Source: an archaeon SCG-AAA382B04
GTDB lineage: Archaea; Halobacteriota; Methanonatronarchaeia; Methanonatronarchaeales; Methanonatronarchaeaceae
DNA: 35,122 nucleotides
Reading direction: 5' to 3'
Assembly (NCBI GenBank): GCA_003034855.1
Contig: PZKD01000016.1
Span: 1-35,122 of the forward strand
Numbering within the stretch: position 1 is the stretch's first letter; each line of letters begins with the position of its first letter. This document shows positions 8,204 through 16,942 of this stretch, piece by piece. The translations under genes and the position numbers were made by a program. Under the pieces are notes generated by a model. That model had not been told where the DNA came from. It worked only from the letters and a program-made list of their open reading frames with translations, and did no database searches.

Positions 8204-8822
8204 TAATCTCTTTGTTATTTTTTAAATAATTAATTAATTTTTTAGCTATTTTTAGTTTTTTTAATTTTGTTCCTTTGGCTTTTTCGTAATTAAAACCAAT
8301 TAATTCTACTTCTTTTACCCCGAAATGTTGAGCTAAAAAAACCGATCTATCTCCATCTGTAAAGCCTCCGAAATTGTAAATGTTTTTAATTGGTTTGGTT
8401 TGTGTAGTTCCGATAACAGGATTTAGTGCCTGGATATTGTTTTTTATTTCTTGTATATTGTCTCCATGACTGTGAACTATTATAGTAGCTTTTTTATTTT
8501 TTGCTTCTTTTATTGAATCAATATCTCCATCTAAGTCAGTTACAATTATATTCGGAATTATGTTATTTTCTAAAAGATGTTTTGTTGCTGAATCAGCTGA
8601 AATCTTCGTGATATTAGGTTCATTAGCTCTAATTTCTTCCTTCAGATTGGGAGAATTCCCGTAAACTAGTATTTTATTGTTTATTTTGTTTTTTAATTCC
8701 TTAAGATTGATAGGGGTTATTTTTTGCTGAAGAAGGTCTCTGGCTTTCTTATCCTTTTTTTGATTTATATTGAGATAATCTATTATCTCTTGATACAGGG
8801 GTTTCCATTCTTTAAACTTCAT
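8181..8822 (-). CDS. mptE: 6-hydroxymethyl-7,8-dihydropterin diphosphokinase, MptE type
   Basis: This 213-residue protein belongs to the archaeal MptE (DUF115-like) family, which pyrophosphorylates 6-hydroxymethyl-dihydropterin on the way to tetrahydromethanopterin or folates. Features seen are an N-terminal W-x-PLYQEII, VYGNSPNLKEEI (the nucleotide-binding glycine turn), the acidic metal-binding IVTDLDGD, VHSHGDN and NFGGFTDGDR, and a C-terminal KLKKLKIAKKLI. All sit in the family order and the length is normal. It lies 17 bases downstream of ileS on the same strand and is probably co-transcribed. Making the C1 carrier fits with Fae, which uses tetrahydromethanopterin, encoded 1.2 kb away. 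Its 3' end overlaps guaAA. Confidence 0.92.
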   Translation of the reverse strand: MKFKEWKPLYQEIIDYLNINQKKDKKARDLLQQKITPINLKELKNKINNKILVYGNSPNLKEEIRANEPNITKISADSATKHLLENNIIPNIIVTDLDGDIDSIKEAKNKKATIIVHSHGDNIQEIKNNIQALNPVIGTTQTKPIKNIYNFGGFTDGDRSVFLAQHFGVKEVELIGFNYEKAKGTKLKKLKIAKKLINYLKNNKEITINHRHQ

Positions 8823-8839
8823 TTATTTAAATATAACAC

Positions 8840-11800
8840 TTAGTTTTCTATTCCTATTTTTATCTCATAATCTTCAATTTCCCATGTTTTAACTAAGTCC
8901 CCTTTTGATTTGCCTAGTTCTAATTTTTTAGCTCTGGTTTCATGGTTAATATGGTCCTTCCAAGTTGTTAGGGCTTCTTTGATTTCTTGGCTATCGGTTT
9001 CGATATAAGCTTTTATGTCTTCTTCAACGTCTAGTTCTAATTCTTTTCTCATTTCTTGTATTCTTCTCACTAATTCTCTGGCTAACCCTTCGTTCCTTAT
9101 TTTTTCTGTGATCTCTAGATCAACAAACACTTTTCCCTCTGAAAATTCTGATTTTGAAATGTTTTGTGGAACAACTTTATCGAATTCAACCATTTCTTTT
9201 GTGATTTCTTTTTCCGATCCATTTAATATGACTGTTTGAGGGAATTTTTGTTCTAAATTATTTGGATCAAGATTTTCTATTTTTTGAGCAACCTTTTCTG
9301 CATCTTGTTTAAATTTGGGGCCTATAATATCGTAATTAGGTTTTGGTTGTGTTTTTAGATTGGGATATTGCTTTCCGGGTTCCAAGATATTGAGCTTGTA
9401 GGTATTTGTTTGATCTTTCATTATAGCGGCAGAATTTTTGAGGTGTTGTTTTGTTTCTTGGTTATCTGGAATTATTGTGATTTTTTTAACTGGCCATCTT
9501 AGTTTCATTTCTTCTTTTTGTCTAGCATGAGAAGCTGCTTCAATTGCATTTCTTGTTATTCGCATTGTTTCTTCAAGCTCTGGAAAATGTTCGTTTTCAT
9601 TGTATTTCGGAAATTCATCTATATGGACAGATTGTTTTGTGTCTGTTTCTACATTTTTTATTAAGTTTGAATACATTTTTTCGGTTATAAAGGGAATTAT
9701 TGGAGATGATAATATGATGCTTCTTTTTAGAACCTTATATAATACTTCGTATGCCGATTTCTTTTCTTCTGCTTCTGCTTCCACCCAGGTTCTATCCCTT
9801 ATGAGTCTAACATACCATCTAGATAAGTCTTCAAGAATAAATTCCTCAATTTTTCTTGAATATTCATGGACCTGATAATTATCCATCGCTTTTTTAGCCT
9901 CTTTAATGAGGGATTGGGACTTTGAAAGAATCCATTTGTCCTCAAGATTTAAATCTAAATCTCTATATCCTTCGGGTGAAAAATTATCTATTGACATATA
10001 GGTTGTGGCAAATTTGTAAACATTCCAAAAGATGTTTAATGTTCTTCTCATATTTTGACATTCGTCCCAGCTAAAGTGCAAATCGTCCCAGGGTGCTGTG
10101 GCACTAAGTAAATAGAATCTCATTGTGTCTGAACCGAACTTCTCTATTATCTCTTCAGGTTGAACGACATTTCCTTTACTTTTACTCATTTTTCTTCCTT
10201 TTTCATCAAGAACAAATCCATGCATTAATACAGTTTGGTAAGGGATCTGATCAAAGGATATTGCTCCAGCTCCTAGTTGTGAATAAAACCAGCCTCTTGT
10301 TTGGTCATGTCCTTCAGTTATGAAATCGGCAGGCCATAATTTTTCGAAATTTTGTTTTTGTTTAGGATAGTTTAGGGTAGCCCAACTAGCTACCGCTGAA
10401 TCAAGCCAAACATCCATAACATCTTCTACTCGATTCTTTTTTCCCCCACAATCACAAGCTAATTCAATTTTATCTACATATGGCCTATGTAATTCCAGAT
10501 TCTCAGAAACTTCCTCAGCTTTATTCTTTAATTCTCGTTTATTACCTATTACTTCTCTCTTGCCACATTCCTCACATAGCCAAATTGGTAGAGGAGTTCC
10601 CCAAAATCTTTGCCTTGAAACGCACCAATCTTTTGCGTTTGAAACCCAATCTTTGAATCTTGATTCTCCAGCCCATTCCGGAATCCATTCTACCGTATCA
10701 ATTTCGTTAACCATCTCTTCTTTTAATTCTGTAACATTTATGAACCATTGTCTAGTTGCTAAATATATTATTGGTGTGTCACATCGCCAACAAAACCCAT
10801 ATCTATGATCTATTTCATTTTTTTCTAATAATAAGTTATTTTTTCTGAGATCTTCTACTATATCTGGATTTGCATCTCTTACATATTCAGATTCATATTT
10901 TCCACTGCCCTCAATGAATTTTCCATTCTCTCCAACTATTTCTATTAATGGTAAATCTCTTTTCTTACCCACCTTATAATCTTCTTCTCCATGGGAAGGA
11001 GCCATATGGACTAATCCCGTTTTTTCAACACTAACAAAATCTTCTGAATAAACTGTATGGGTATTTTGATTTTCAATTTCTCTTTGTTTTTCTACTTCCT
11101 CTGCTAAGGGATGAACATATTCTGTTCCCTCAAGATCCTTTCCCATTTTTCTTTCTAAAACCTCATAATCATCATACCTCGCCTTCGACAAAACCTCTTC
11201 TATGAGGTCAGAAGCAATGATTAGTTTCTCGGTTTCATTTTCCTTAGTAGCTTTCACTATTGAATACTCGTAACCTGGATGAACTCCAATCGCCAGATTG
11301 GAAGGAATTGTCCATGGAGTTGTTGTCCAGATAACCAAAAACATGTTCTCTTCATCTTTTACTGGAAATTTTACATATATCGAGGGATCCCTTATTTCAT
11401 CATATTCAACTTCACTATCCGCAATTGCAGTTTCACACCTTGGACACCAATTGTTCACCCTAACTCCTTGCTCTAAAAGACCTCTTTCTTCAGCTCTTTT
11501 AGTTGTCCACCAAACCGATTCGATGTAATCATCCGTCATCGTCATATATGGATTTTGCCAATCGAACCATGAACCAAACTCCTTGAATTGCTCCGTCATT
11601 TGATCCTTATAATCAAGAGCAAAATTTTTACACTCATCGATGAAATTTTCTAATCCAAAGTCTTGTATTTGGGTTTTATTTTCAAAACCAAATTTTTTCT
11701 CAACCTTAACTTCAATTGGCAAGCCATGCATGTCCCAACCAGGCGTATCAGTAACCTCAAATCCATTCAAAGTCTTAAATCTAAGAAAAGAATCTTTTAT

Positions 11801-11986
11801 TATTTTATTCCAAGTTGTTCCTAGATGTATCTTTCCCGTGGTATATGGAGGGCCATCTACAAAATAGAACTTTTCTCCAGTATTGGATTTTCTAGATTTT
11901 TCCCTAATATCATTGTTTTCCCAAAACTGCCTTACCTCCTCTTCGATCTTATGAGGTCTGTACTCGGATTCTGCTTCCTTAATCAT
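8840..11986 (-). CDS. ileS: Isoleucyl-tRNA synthetase
   Basis: This 1048-residue class I synthetase charges tRNA-Ile. The HIGH motif appears as HLGT at residues 54-57 after PPYTTGKI, and KMSKSKGN sits at about residues 599-606. Between them lies the editing domain, with the VIWTTTPWTIPSNLAI segment near residues 217-232 and a GLVHMAPSHGEEDY stretch near 324. Zinc-type cysteine pairs occur in WCPRCE, FCWRCD and LCEECG. An anticodon-binding region follows, starting with WILSKSQSLI. Length and order match archaeal/eukaryal-type IleRS. The ATG at 11984-11986 has no strong ribosome-binding site; a CTTTATAG TATA-like box lies about 45 bases upstream, giving a short leader. mptE follows after 17 bases. 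Confidence 0.98.
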   Translation of the reverse strand: MIKEAESEYRPHKIEEEVRQFWENNDIREKSRKSNTGEKFYFVDGPPYTTGKIHLGTTWNKIIKDSFLRFKTLNGFEVTDTPGWDMHGLPIEVKVEKKFGFENKTQIQDFGLENFIDECKNFALDYKDQMTEQFKEFGSWFDWQNPYMTMTDDYIESVWWTTKRAEERGLLEQGVRVNNWCPRCETAIADSEVEYDEIRDPSIYVKFPVKDEENMFLVIWTTTPWTIPSNLAIGVHPGYEYSIVKATKENETEKLIIASDLIEEVLSKARYDDYEVLERKMGKDLEGTEYVHPLAEEVEKQREIENQNTHTVYSEDFVSVEKTGLVHMAPSHGEEDYKVGKKRDLPLIEIVGENGKFIEGSGKYESEYVRDANPDIVEDLRKNNLLLEKNEIDHRYGFCWRCDTPIIYLATRQWFINVTELKEEMVNEIDTVEWIPEWAGESRFKDWVSNAKDWCVSRQRFWGTPLPIWLCEECGKREVIGNKRELKNKAEEVSENLELHRPYVDKIELACDCGGKKNRVEDVMDVWLDSAVASWATLNYPKQKQNFEKLWPADFITEGHDQTRGWFYSQLGAGAISFDQIPYQTVLMHGFVLDEKGRKMSKSKGNVVQPEEIIEKFGSDTMRFYLLSATAPWDDLHFSWDECQNMRRTLNIFWNVYKFATTYMSIDNFSPEGYRDLDLNLEDKWILSKSQSLIKEAKKAMDNYQVHEYSRKIEEFILEDLSRWYVRLIRDRTWVEAEAEEKKSAYEVLYKVLKRSIILSSPIIPFITEKMYSNLIKNVETDTKQSVHIDEFPKYNENEHFPELEETMRITRNAIEAASHARQKEEMKLRWPVKKITIIPDNQETKQHLKNSAAIMKDQTNTYKLNILEPGKQYPNLKTQPKPNYDIIGPKFKQDAEKVAQKIENLDPNNLEQKFPQTVILNGSEKEITKEMVEFDKVVPQNISKSEFSEGKVFVDLEITEKIRNEGLARELVRRIQEMRKELELDVEEDIKAYIETDSQEIKEALTTWKDHINHETRAKKLELGKSKGDLVKTWEIEDYEIKIGIEN

Positions 11987-12056
11987 TTTACCACATTTGT
12001 AATAATTAGATCCAAATTAAATTTACTATAAAGCTAATCTGTAACTAAAAAATATT

Positions 12057-12410
12057 TTATTTTAAGAAATTGGTTTTTAACATGTCAATTTTTTCTCTTA
12101 ACTCATTATCTATCTCCTTTGAAACTCTAGCTATCAAGATAATATTATCACTAATTTCTTCTAATAAGAACTTGGATTCATCTCCTTTCAAAACTATGCT
12201 ATTAAGATTTCCATCAGCATATTGTTTAATAATCTCTTCACCACTTGCCAAAAGAGTTGCTGACATCGCAGCAAAAGATTCAACTTCAACTTTCCCTGGC
12301 AATTCAGAAGCTAAAAGTATCCCATCTTTAGTTGCTAAAGCTCCAGCTTCAAATCCAGGTTCACTAATTAATTCAGCAATAAATCTCTCCAAATCCTTTC
12401 TAATTTCCAT
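12057..12410 (-). CDS. Roadblock/LC7 domain protein (MglB-like)
   Basis: This 117-residue protein is a clear roadblock/LC7 domain. It opens with an N-terminal helix ending in PGFEAGALATKDGILLAS, then a Met/Ala-rich helix SFAAMSATLLASGEEIIKQ, strands LNSIVLKGDESKFLLEEI and NIILIARVS, and a final Lys/Glu-rich helix. In bacteria and archaea these homodimers act as GTPase-activating or regulatory partners of MglA-type small GTPases. The start lies 11 bases inside the end of the upstream gene, which encodes a KaiC-GTPase fusion, so the two proteins are probably made together and interact. Nothing in the sequence shows which domain of the fusion it contacts. Confidence 0.9.
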   Translation of the reverse strand: MEIRKDLERFIAELISEPGFEAGALATKDGILLASELPGKVEVESFAAMSATLLASGEEIIKQYADGNLNSIVLKGDESKFLLEEISDNIILIARVSKEIDNELREKIDMLKTNFLK

Positions 12411-13599
12411 AACTAATCACATCTTCTTCCATTATCATCTCAATTAATCTATCAAAAGTCTTTTGAACACCTTTTTCACTTATAGCTATTGTTGGAGCCA
12501 CAGGAACATCTTCATCTAGCTCCATACTCTCTCTTATTTCCTCTGCCGATAAGGCTCCATCCATATCCTGCTTGTTTGCAACTACTATATAAGGTAAGTT
12601 AACTTTTTTTATCTTCTCCAGCATCTTCTCAGCCCTAACAAATTGTTCTGGCCTTGTTGAATCTACAACCAAAAAAACACCCATCGCCTTCTTTCCAAGT
12701 TTTTTCAAAATTGGATCAAATCTTCGTTGACCTGGCGTGCCAAAAACATCTGCAAATAAATGATTTTTCTTAACTCTACCATGATCTAATGAAATTGTCG
12801 TTCCCAACCTATCCACGGCAATAGAGTTATTAGAAAGAGACTTAATAAAACTTGATTTTCCACTGTTAAATGGTCCTGTTACTAACACCTTAGGGATATA
12901 TATCTTTATACCACCAGGTTTGAAAACTTCAAAGAAGATATTCTCTTTATCAAAATCTTCAACCCAACTAGCTCTTTTGATGATAAAATACTTTTTAAAT
13001 AAAATCTTCTGACTTACCCCACTAATCCTAATCACCCCATCAAATAATCCTCTAACTCTATTTAAGGCCTCAATATTATCCGACCATTCTGTAAATCCAA
13101 AGATACTAGTAACATTATTACTTTTAAATCTTGACATCCAGTTTTTTAAAAAACTAAGACAACTTCTTTCATCACAGACACCCATCATATCAGAAAGAGA
13201 ATCTAAAACAAAAACTGGTTCTTTGTAATCCTTAAGCGCTTCAACAACTTTTTTACCAATAGAATGAATGTTTTCAGGTTTTTCAATTACATATTCTGCA
13301 CTTGAATTATTTCCAACTAAATTAGAATACCCATCAATTATGTGGAATGATTCTTCGAATTTGTCAATATCCCAACCATAGTCTCTAAACTTCTCTCTTA
13401 AAGATTCAGGTTTTTTGCTCAATGTAAGAAAAAATGTTTCCCTTTGTCTCCATAGATTAGTAAAAGAAGATTGCATCGTAAAAACATCAACTTCTATCTC
13501 TGGATCGGCATCATACAAAATAGATGCACCTAGTGGGATCCCCCCTATCTTTTCATCCAATCTAGGAATTCCCGTTTTTAAAAAATTACGTTTTTCCAT
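12400..13599 (-). CDS. Fusion of degenerate KaiC-like domain and Ras/MglA-like small GTPase
   Basis: This 399-residue protein has two parts. Residues 1-230 follow the KaiC-like fold (TGIPRLDEKIGGIPLG, a VFVLDSLSDMMG Walker B-like strand near residues 129-139). The P-loop position reads LGASILYDAD, with no GK(S/T), so this domain probably cannot bind ATP normally. Residues about 236-399 form a complete small GTPase: G1 GPFNSGKS (242-249), G2 Thr near 267, G3 DVFGTPGQ (284-291), G4 NKQD (342-345). The G3 Gln is kept. It resembles archaeal MglA/Arf-like GTPases. AAGGAG (plus-strand 13604-13609) lies four bases before the ATG. A KaiC-like gene precedes it and a roadblock gene overlaps its end, forming a three-gene unit. 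Confidence 0.85.
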   Translation of the reverse strand: MEKRNFLKTGIPRLDEKIGGIPLGASILYDADPEIEVDVFTMQSSFTNLWRQRETFFLTLSKKPESLREKFRDYGWDIDKFEESFHIIDGYSNLVGNNSSAEYVIEKPENIHSIGKKVVEALKDYKEPVFVLDSLSDMMGVCDERSCLSFLKNWMSRFKSNNVTSIFGFTEWSDNIEALNRVRGLFDGVIRISGVSQKILFKKYFIIKRASWVEDFDKENIFFEVFKPGGIKIYIPKVLVTGPFNSGKSSFIKSLSNNSIAVDRLGTTISLDHGRVKKNHLFADVFGTPGQRRFDPILKKLGKKAMGVFLVVDSTRPEQFVRAEKMLEKIKKVNLPYIVVANKQDMDGALSAEEIRESMELDEDVPVAPTIAISEKGVQKTFDRLIEMIMEEDVISYGN

Positions 13600-13603
13600 T
13601 ATT

Positions 13604-13609
13604 CTCCTT
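13604..13609 (-). promoter_or_regulatory. Ribosome-binding site of the KaiC-GTPase gene
   Basis: AAGGAG on the minus strand lies four bases before the ATG at 13597-13599 and supports that start. Confidence 0.6.
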
Positions 13610-13654
13610 CCTTTTTCTCATTCCCGTTAGTCCCTGTATTTAGATTCATCTCGT

Positions 13655-14353
13655 TTAATCAGAATTTTCTAATATGATGTTATCATCTTCAACTTGGTAG
13701 TTCTTCCAATCGAATTTAAATTGCTTACCATCATACTTTATTTGTTTACCATTCTCAGTGTCCTCTGTTCTTAAAGAAGCATCCATAAGTTGCTTTAGAG
13801 TTTTTATCGTTTTTTCTTCATGACTTCCCTCTTCTAGAACATATAAGCCTACTCCATCAATAGATTTCATCCTCCCAGAAAATGTATGAAGGAATCTAAA
13901 GATGGTTTTAACATTAGAATACATTATCATTACAGAAACAGTATCAACTATTAATCTAACCTTTTCTTTATCACCCTCCATATAAAACTCTTTTAAGAAA
14001 TTAGAGATTTTAACCCCTATATCAGTTAGATCAACAGGGCTTGAGGCATACTTAACACAACTCTCATCTTCTGGTTTTTCTAGATCTTGACTTTTTGTTA
14101 CACAATCTATTATCCCAAAAGAACCTGGGTTTTCACTCAAATCTAAGTCTTTTTTTTCGAACCATTCTATCAAATTTTTTGCACTATCAGTTGTGGAAAC
14201 ATAGATACTTGCTCCATCCTCTTTAGCGGCTTGATAAAAGAATCTCTTTGCCAGAACATCTTTTCCTGATAGAGGTGGCCCTATTAATAGTATATTAGTC
14301 CCTCCTCCAATTTTTCCTTCTATTCCGTCAATCCCAAAGTCATATCTCTTCAT
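13655..14353 (-). CDS. KaiC-like (RAD55-type) ATPase
   Basis: This 232-residue protein has a RecA-like fold. The P-loop is GPPLSGKD at residues 25-32, with Asp in place of the usual Thr or Ser after Lys. A strand ASIYVSTTDS follows, and a Walker B-type strand VRLIVDTVSVMI appears near residues 132-143. The C-terminal part (VGLYVLEEGSHEEKT) resembles the KaiC-like proteins of euryarchaea that have no second domain. It is the first gene of a unit with the KaiC-GTPase fusion (55-base gap) and the roadblock protein. It probably works as their ATP-driven partner; unlike the N-domain of the fusion, its P-loop is largely intact. The start at 14353 follows an AT-rich region with a TATA-like AGTATTAAAA about 40 bases upstream. 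Confidence 0.75.
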   Translation of the reverse strand: MKRYDFGIDGIEGKIGGGTNILLIGPPLSGKDVLAKRFFYQAAKEDGASIYVSTTDSAKNLIEWFEKKDLDLSENPGSFGIIDCVTKSQDLEKPEDESCVKYASSPVDLTDIGVKISNFLKEFYMEGDKEKVRLIVDTVSVMIMYSNVKTIFRFLHTFSGRMKSIDGVGLYVLEEGSHEEKTIKTLKQLMDASLRTEDTENGKQIKYDGKQFKFDWKNYQVEDDNIILENSD

Positions 14354-14629
14354 ATATTTTCACTTAATCTATTTCACTCAAAGTTATCTTTTTAATACTT
14401 AATATGAATCAAACAAAATTAGTTGTTTCCTTATACCCCTTATATTTTTACTCCCTTATTAAAAAACCACTTTAATATAATATATGCTTTTATTATCACC
14501 TTTTATTATCCCTGCTATTAATCCTTTATACATCTTTGTCACCACTCTTATTTATCTCAAGTTAAGTATTAATACTGCTTTGGGATAAAACATTTAAAAC
14601 AGAATAAAAAATTGTTGTTAGAGTTTTTG
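14354..14629. other. AT-rich divergent intergenic region
   Basis: About 275 bases between the KaiC-like gene and the tRNA gene contain no convincing reading frame. They hold the minus-strand promoter of the KaiC-like gene and, at 14593-14599, a TTTAAAA box about 33 bases before the tRNA that is a plausible tRNA promoter. The rest shows no structure I can interpret. Confidence 0.5.
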
Positions 14630-14714
<85 letters not shown>

Positions 14715-15103
14715 CATTAAAGCTGTTTTTCCCTTCTTTACCTCTCTTATTGTTTTTTATTCAATTATTTAGGTAAATACTATCCTACTGACCTATTTTG
14801 TGTTAAATCTGGAGCTCAGAAAACTAAATAAAAAAACACTCCTAGTTTATTATTGCTATTCTATAAACCTTAAAAGTTGAAAAGCCACAAAGTAGAGGTT
14901 AAAAAGAAAAAAATTTATTAAAAATGTTCTTGAAACTAAAATTTAGTTAGAATTAGTAGTAATCAAAGAAATTGATCTAAACCCCTTCAATACCATAGAA
15001 GTTTTTTTGTATGGTTTATTTGTTTCTAAAATAATCAAAGAGTCAAAGAGCATTTGACCTCAATACCACTAAGTTTATTAAATCCTCTTTTTTATTTTTA
15101 TAT
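14715..15103. other. Intergenic region without gene
   Basis: 389 AT-rich bases between the tRNA gene and the ferredoxin gene. T tracts just after the tRNA may terminate it. An inverted repeat ACCATA/TATGGT with a T-rich loop lies at 14992-15015. A TTTATTAAA box near 15074 lies about 30 bases before the ATG at 15104 and would give a nearly leaderless message. I see no small gene. Confidence 0.5.
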
Positions 15104-15817
15104 ATGACCAAGGAGAACAACATTTTGGGCCTAGGAAGAAGGGACTTTCTAAAATTCTCTGGAACCTTCGCTGCTTCACTAGGGATACTTTCTATACCAA
15201 GCCTTTTACAAGAAGACAAAACCTTATTCAGGCCTCCTGGTTCTGTAGAAAAACCAAATTTTCTAAAAAGATGCATTTTATGTCAAAAATGTGTAGAAGC
15301 TTGTCCTACAGGATTTATTAAAACCACTACTTTTGCAGAAGGAATAAAGAACTTTAAAACACCAACCTTAGAATATCCAGCAAGACCTGAACTAAAGGAA
15401 CAGGATCCTGCTACAGAAGAAGAAGTAGATAAATGGATGGAAAAAGGTAATTTATCAGAAAATTGGAAAACAGGAGTGCTAGGAGAAAGTCTTCCAATCT
15501 TTGCTTGTATTAGATGCGGTGCATGCGTGGAAGCTTGTCCAACAGGAGCAATAAAAAACATTCCAATTGAAGAAATTGATATGGGAACTGCAGAGATTTT
15601 AGAAGATAGATGCCTCGCACACGCTAGTCCAGGAACTTGTTTACAATGTGACGCTATCTGTCCAATTGATGATGCTGTAATTGTGGAAGAAGGTGAACCC
15701 ACAATTGACCAAGAACTATGCATTGGGTGTGGTCAATGCTATGGAACCTGTCCTATTGATGATCCAGGAGTTGCAATAGAAATGATACCTGAAAAAGCGA
15801 ATAGACCATCTCCATGA
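15104..15817 (+). CDS. Tat-exported polyferredoxin, NapG/MauM-like
   Basis: This 237-residue protein starts with a twin-arginine signal, GRRDFLKFSG (Arg12-Arg13), followed by a hydrophobic stretch to about residue 35, so it is exported folded through the Tat pathway. The mature part has four 4Fe-4S motifs: C57ILCQKCVEACPTG, then CIRCGACVEACPTG, the variant CLQCDAICPID, and CIGCGQCYGTCPID. This order is that of NapG/MauM-type electron-transfer subunits, which work with a membrane partner of the NapH type, encoded directly downstream. No nitrate reductase is nearby, so the substrate pathway differs. The exported reductive-dehalogenase-like proteins encoded 6-10 kb away are plausible recipients (inference). 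The ATG is the only start that keeps the complete Tat signal. Confidence 0.9.
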   Translation: MTKENNILGLGRRDFLKFSGTFAASLGILSIPSLLQEDKTLFRPPGSVEKPNFLKRCILCQKCVEACPTGFIKTTTFAEGIKNFKTPTLEYPARPELKEQDPATEEEVDKWMEKGNLSENWKTGVLGESLPIFACIRCGACVEACPTGAIKNIPIEEIDMGTAEILEDRCLAHASPGTCLQCDAICPIDDAVIVEEGEPTIDQELCIGCGQCYGTCPIDDPGVAIEMIPEKANRPSP

Positions 15818-15820
15818 GGT
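15816..15820 (+). promoter_or_regulatory. Ribosome-binding site deciding the NapH-like start
   Basis: GAGGT overlaps the TGA stop of the upstream ferredoxin gene and lies seven bases before the ATG at 15828. It favours this ATG over the in-frame GTG at 15819, which falls inside the site. Confidence 0.55.
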
Positions 15821-15827
15821 GCAAAAA

Positions 15828-16703
15828 ATGGATAAAAATAAAATAAAATACCTTAGGCATTTAAGTCAAATCATTTTCTTTGTGGTAACAGTTGTTTTAG
15901 TAACTGGTGGTGTTTGCGCTCTAACAACAAACTTAGGAAACATACCTCTTGGAATAGCATGTCCAGTCGGGGCAACACAAATAGTTGCAACAGGACAACT
16001 TCTAACAGGCATCTTAGTTGCAACAGCTATATTATTAATAGCAATATTAATCATCGGAAACTATTTCTGCGGATGGATATGTCCAATAGGGTCATTAATA
16101 GAAACATTTGATAAAATAGTAGCAAAAATATCAACGAAGAGAGAAGGAAACAAAAAAAGCGGACGATTCGTAAAATTAGGTGTTCTAGGTGGTGCACTAG
16201 GAGGAAGCTTAGCAGTTGGATTTCCATCATTCTGCCCAATTTGTCCAATAGGAACTGTTTGCCGATCATATAGACCAGTTCAAGGTTTTATGGCAGGCCT
16301 AGAATTACTAATACTTGCACCTGTAGTAACACTAGGGATAATTACCAGAAGATTCTACTGTAAACATCTATGCCCTGTAGGAGGGTTCTTAGGTATTTTC
16401 CACAAATTTAGTTACTTCAAAAAGAGATTACCAGCGGGTTCAGACTGTATTGAATGTAATAACTGCGTAGAAGCCTGTCAAATGGATATACCTATTCTAA
16501 AAGAAACAATTGACAAAGTAAAAGAGGACTCAAGAATTAAATCAATCACCAAAGAAACCGGAAAAGATTTCTCTGCTCTAATAAAAAATCCTCCTGCCGA
16601 ACATAAGGAAAAGATAGAAGAAGTATTCAGTGAACATGAAGACATTACAAGTAAAGAGTGTATAATGTGCTATGAATGTACAAATGCATGCCCAGTAAAC
16701 TAG
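15828..16703 (+). CDS. NapH-like membrane polyferredoxin
   Basis: The protein has 291 residues from the preferred ATG. It has an N-terminal membrane segment (IIFFVVTVVLVTGGVCAL), another before the first CGWICPIG motif, and further hydrophobic segments before CKHLCPVGGFLG. The two C-x3-CP motifs near membrane ends are diagnostic of NapH/CcoG-type proteins. Two classical 4Fe-4S motifs follow at the C-terminus: CIECNNCVEACQMD and CIMCYECTNACPV. NapH takes electrons from quinol or another membrane carrier and passes them to the NapG-type partner outside. A CPICPIG segment in the middle gives extra possible cluster ligands. The gene follows the NapG-like gene with 10 bases between stop and start, clearly one operon. 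A strong T-rich terminator follows about 65 bases after the stop. Confidence 0.9.
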   Translation: MDKNKIKYLRHLSQIIFFVVTVVLVTGGVCALTTNLGNIPLGIACPVGATQIVATGQLLTGILVATAILLIAILIIGNYFCGWICPIGSLIETFDKIVAKISTKREGNKKSGRFVKLGVLGGALGGSLAVGFPSFCPICPIGTVCRSYRPVQGFMAGLELLILAPVVTLGIITRRFYCKHLCPVGGFLGIFHKFSYFKKRLPAGSDCIECNNCVEACQMDIPILKETIDKVKEDSRIKSITKETGKDFSALIKNPPAEHKEKIEEVFSEHEDITSKECIMCYECTNACPVN

Positions 16704-16767
16704 CCAAAAAATAACGCAAGAAAAATTAAATTAGTCAAAAAACTGACATAAAAACCTTAAGAAACAA

Positions 16768-16791
16768 TCCTTTTTCTTTTTTTATTTTTTC
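16768..16791 (+). terminator. T-rich terminator after the NapG/H-like operon
   Basis: Runs of T (CCTTTTTCTTTTTTTATTTTTT) without a stable stem lie about 65 bases after the NapH-like stop. Such tracts end transcription in archaea. A similar tract follows the oxidoreductase gene at about 30231. Confidence 0.55.
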
Positions 16792-16942
16792 AAGGCCTAA
16801 AGTCAAAATTTCAGAAAAAACCAATATACATTAAACTACATCGGTATTTTTATTAAATTCTAAAAATTAAGATAGACTATTTTCTCTACATTTAAATAAG
16901 ATAACAAAGTTTAAAATATTTCTTTTTAAAATTTAAAGTAGA

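Noticed and set aside
14992-15015. ACCATA/TATGGT inverted repeat as a riboswitch or small RNA
   Set aside because: Only six pairs with a 12-base T-rich loop; too weak for a specific claim.
15104-16703. Periplasmic nitrate reductase operon, from the NapG/NapH-like pair
   Set aside because: No NapA or NapB catalytic subunit is present, and NapG/H-type pairs serve many electron routes.
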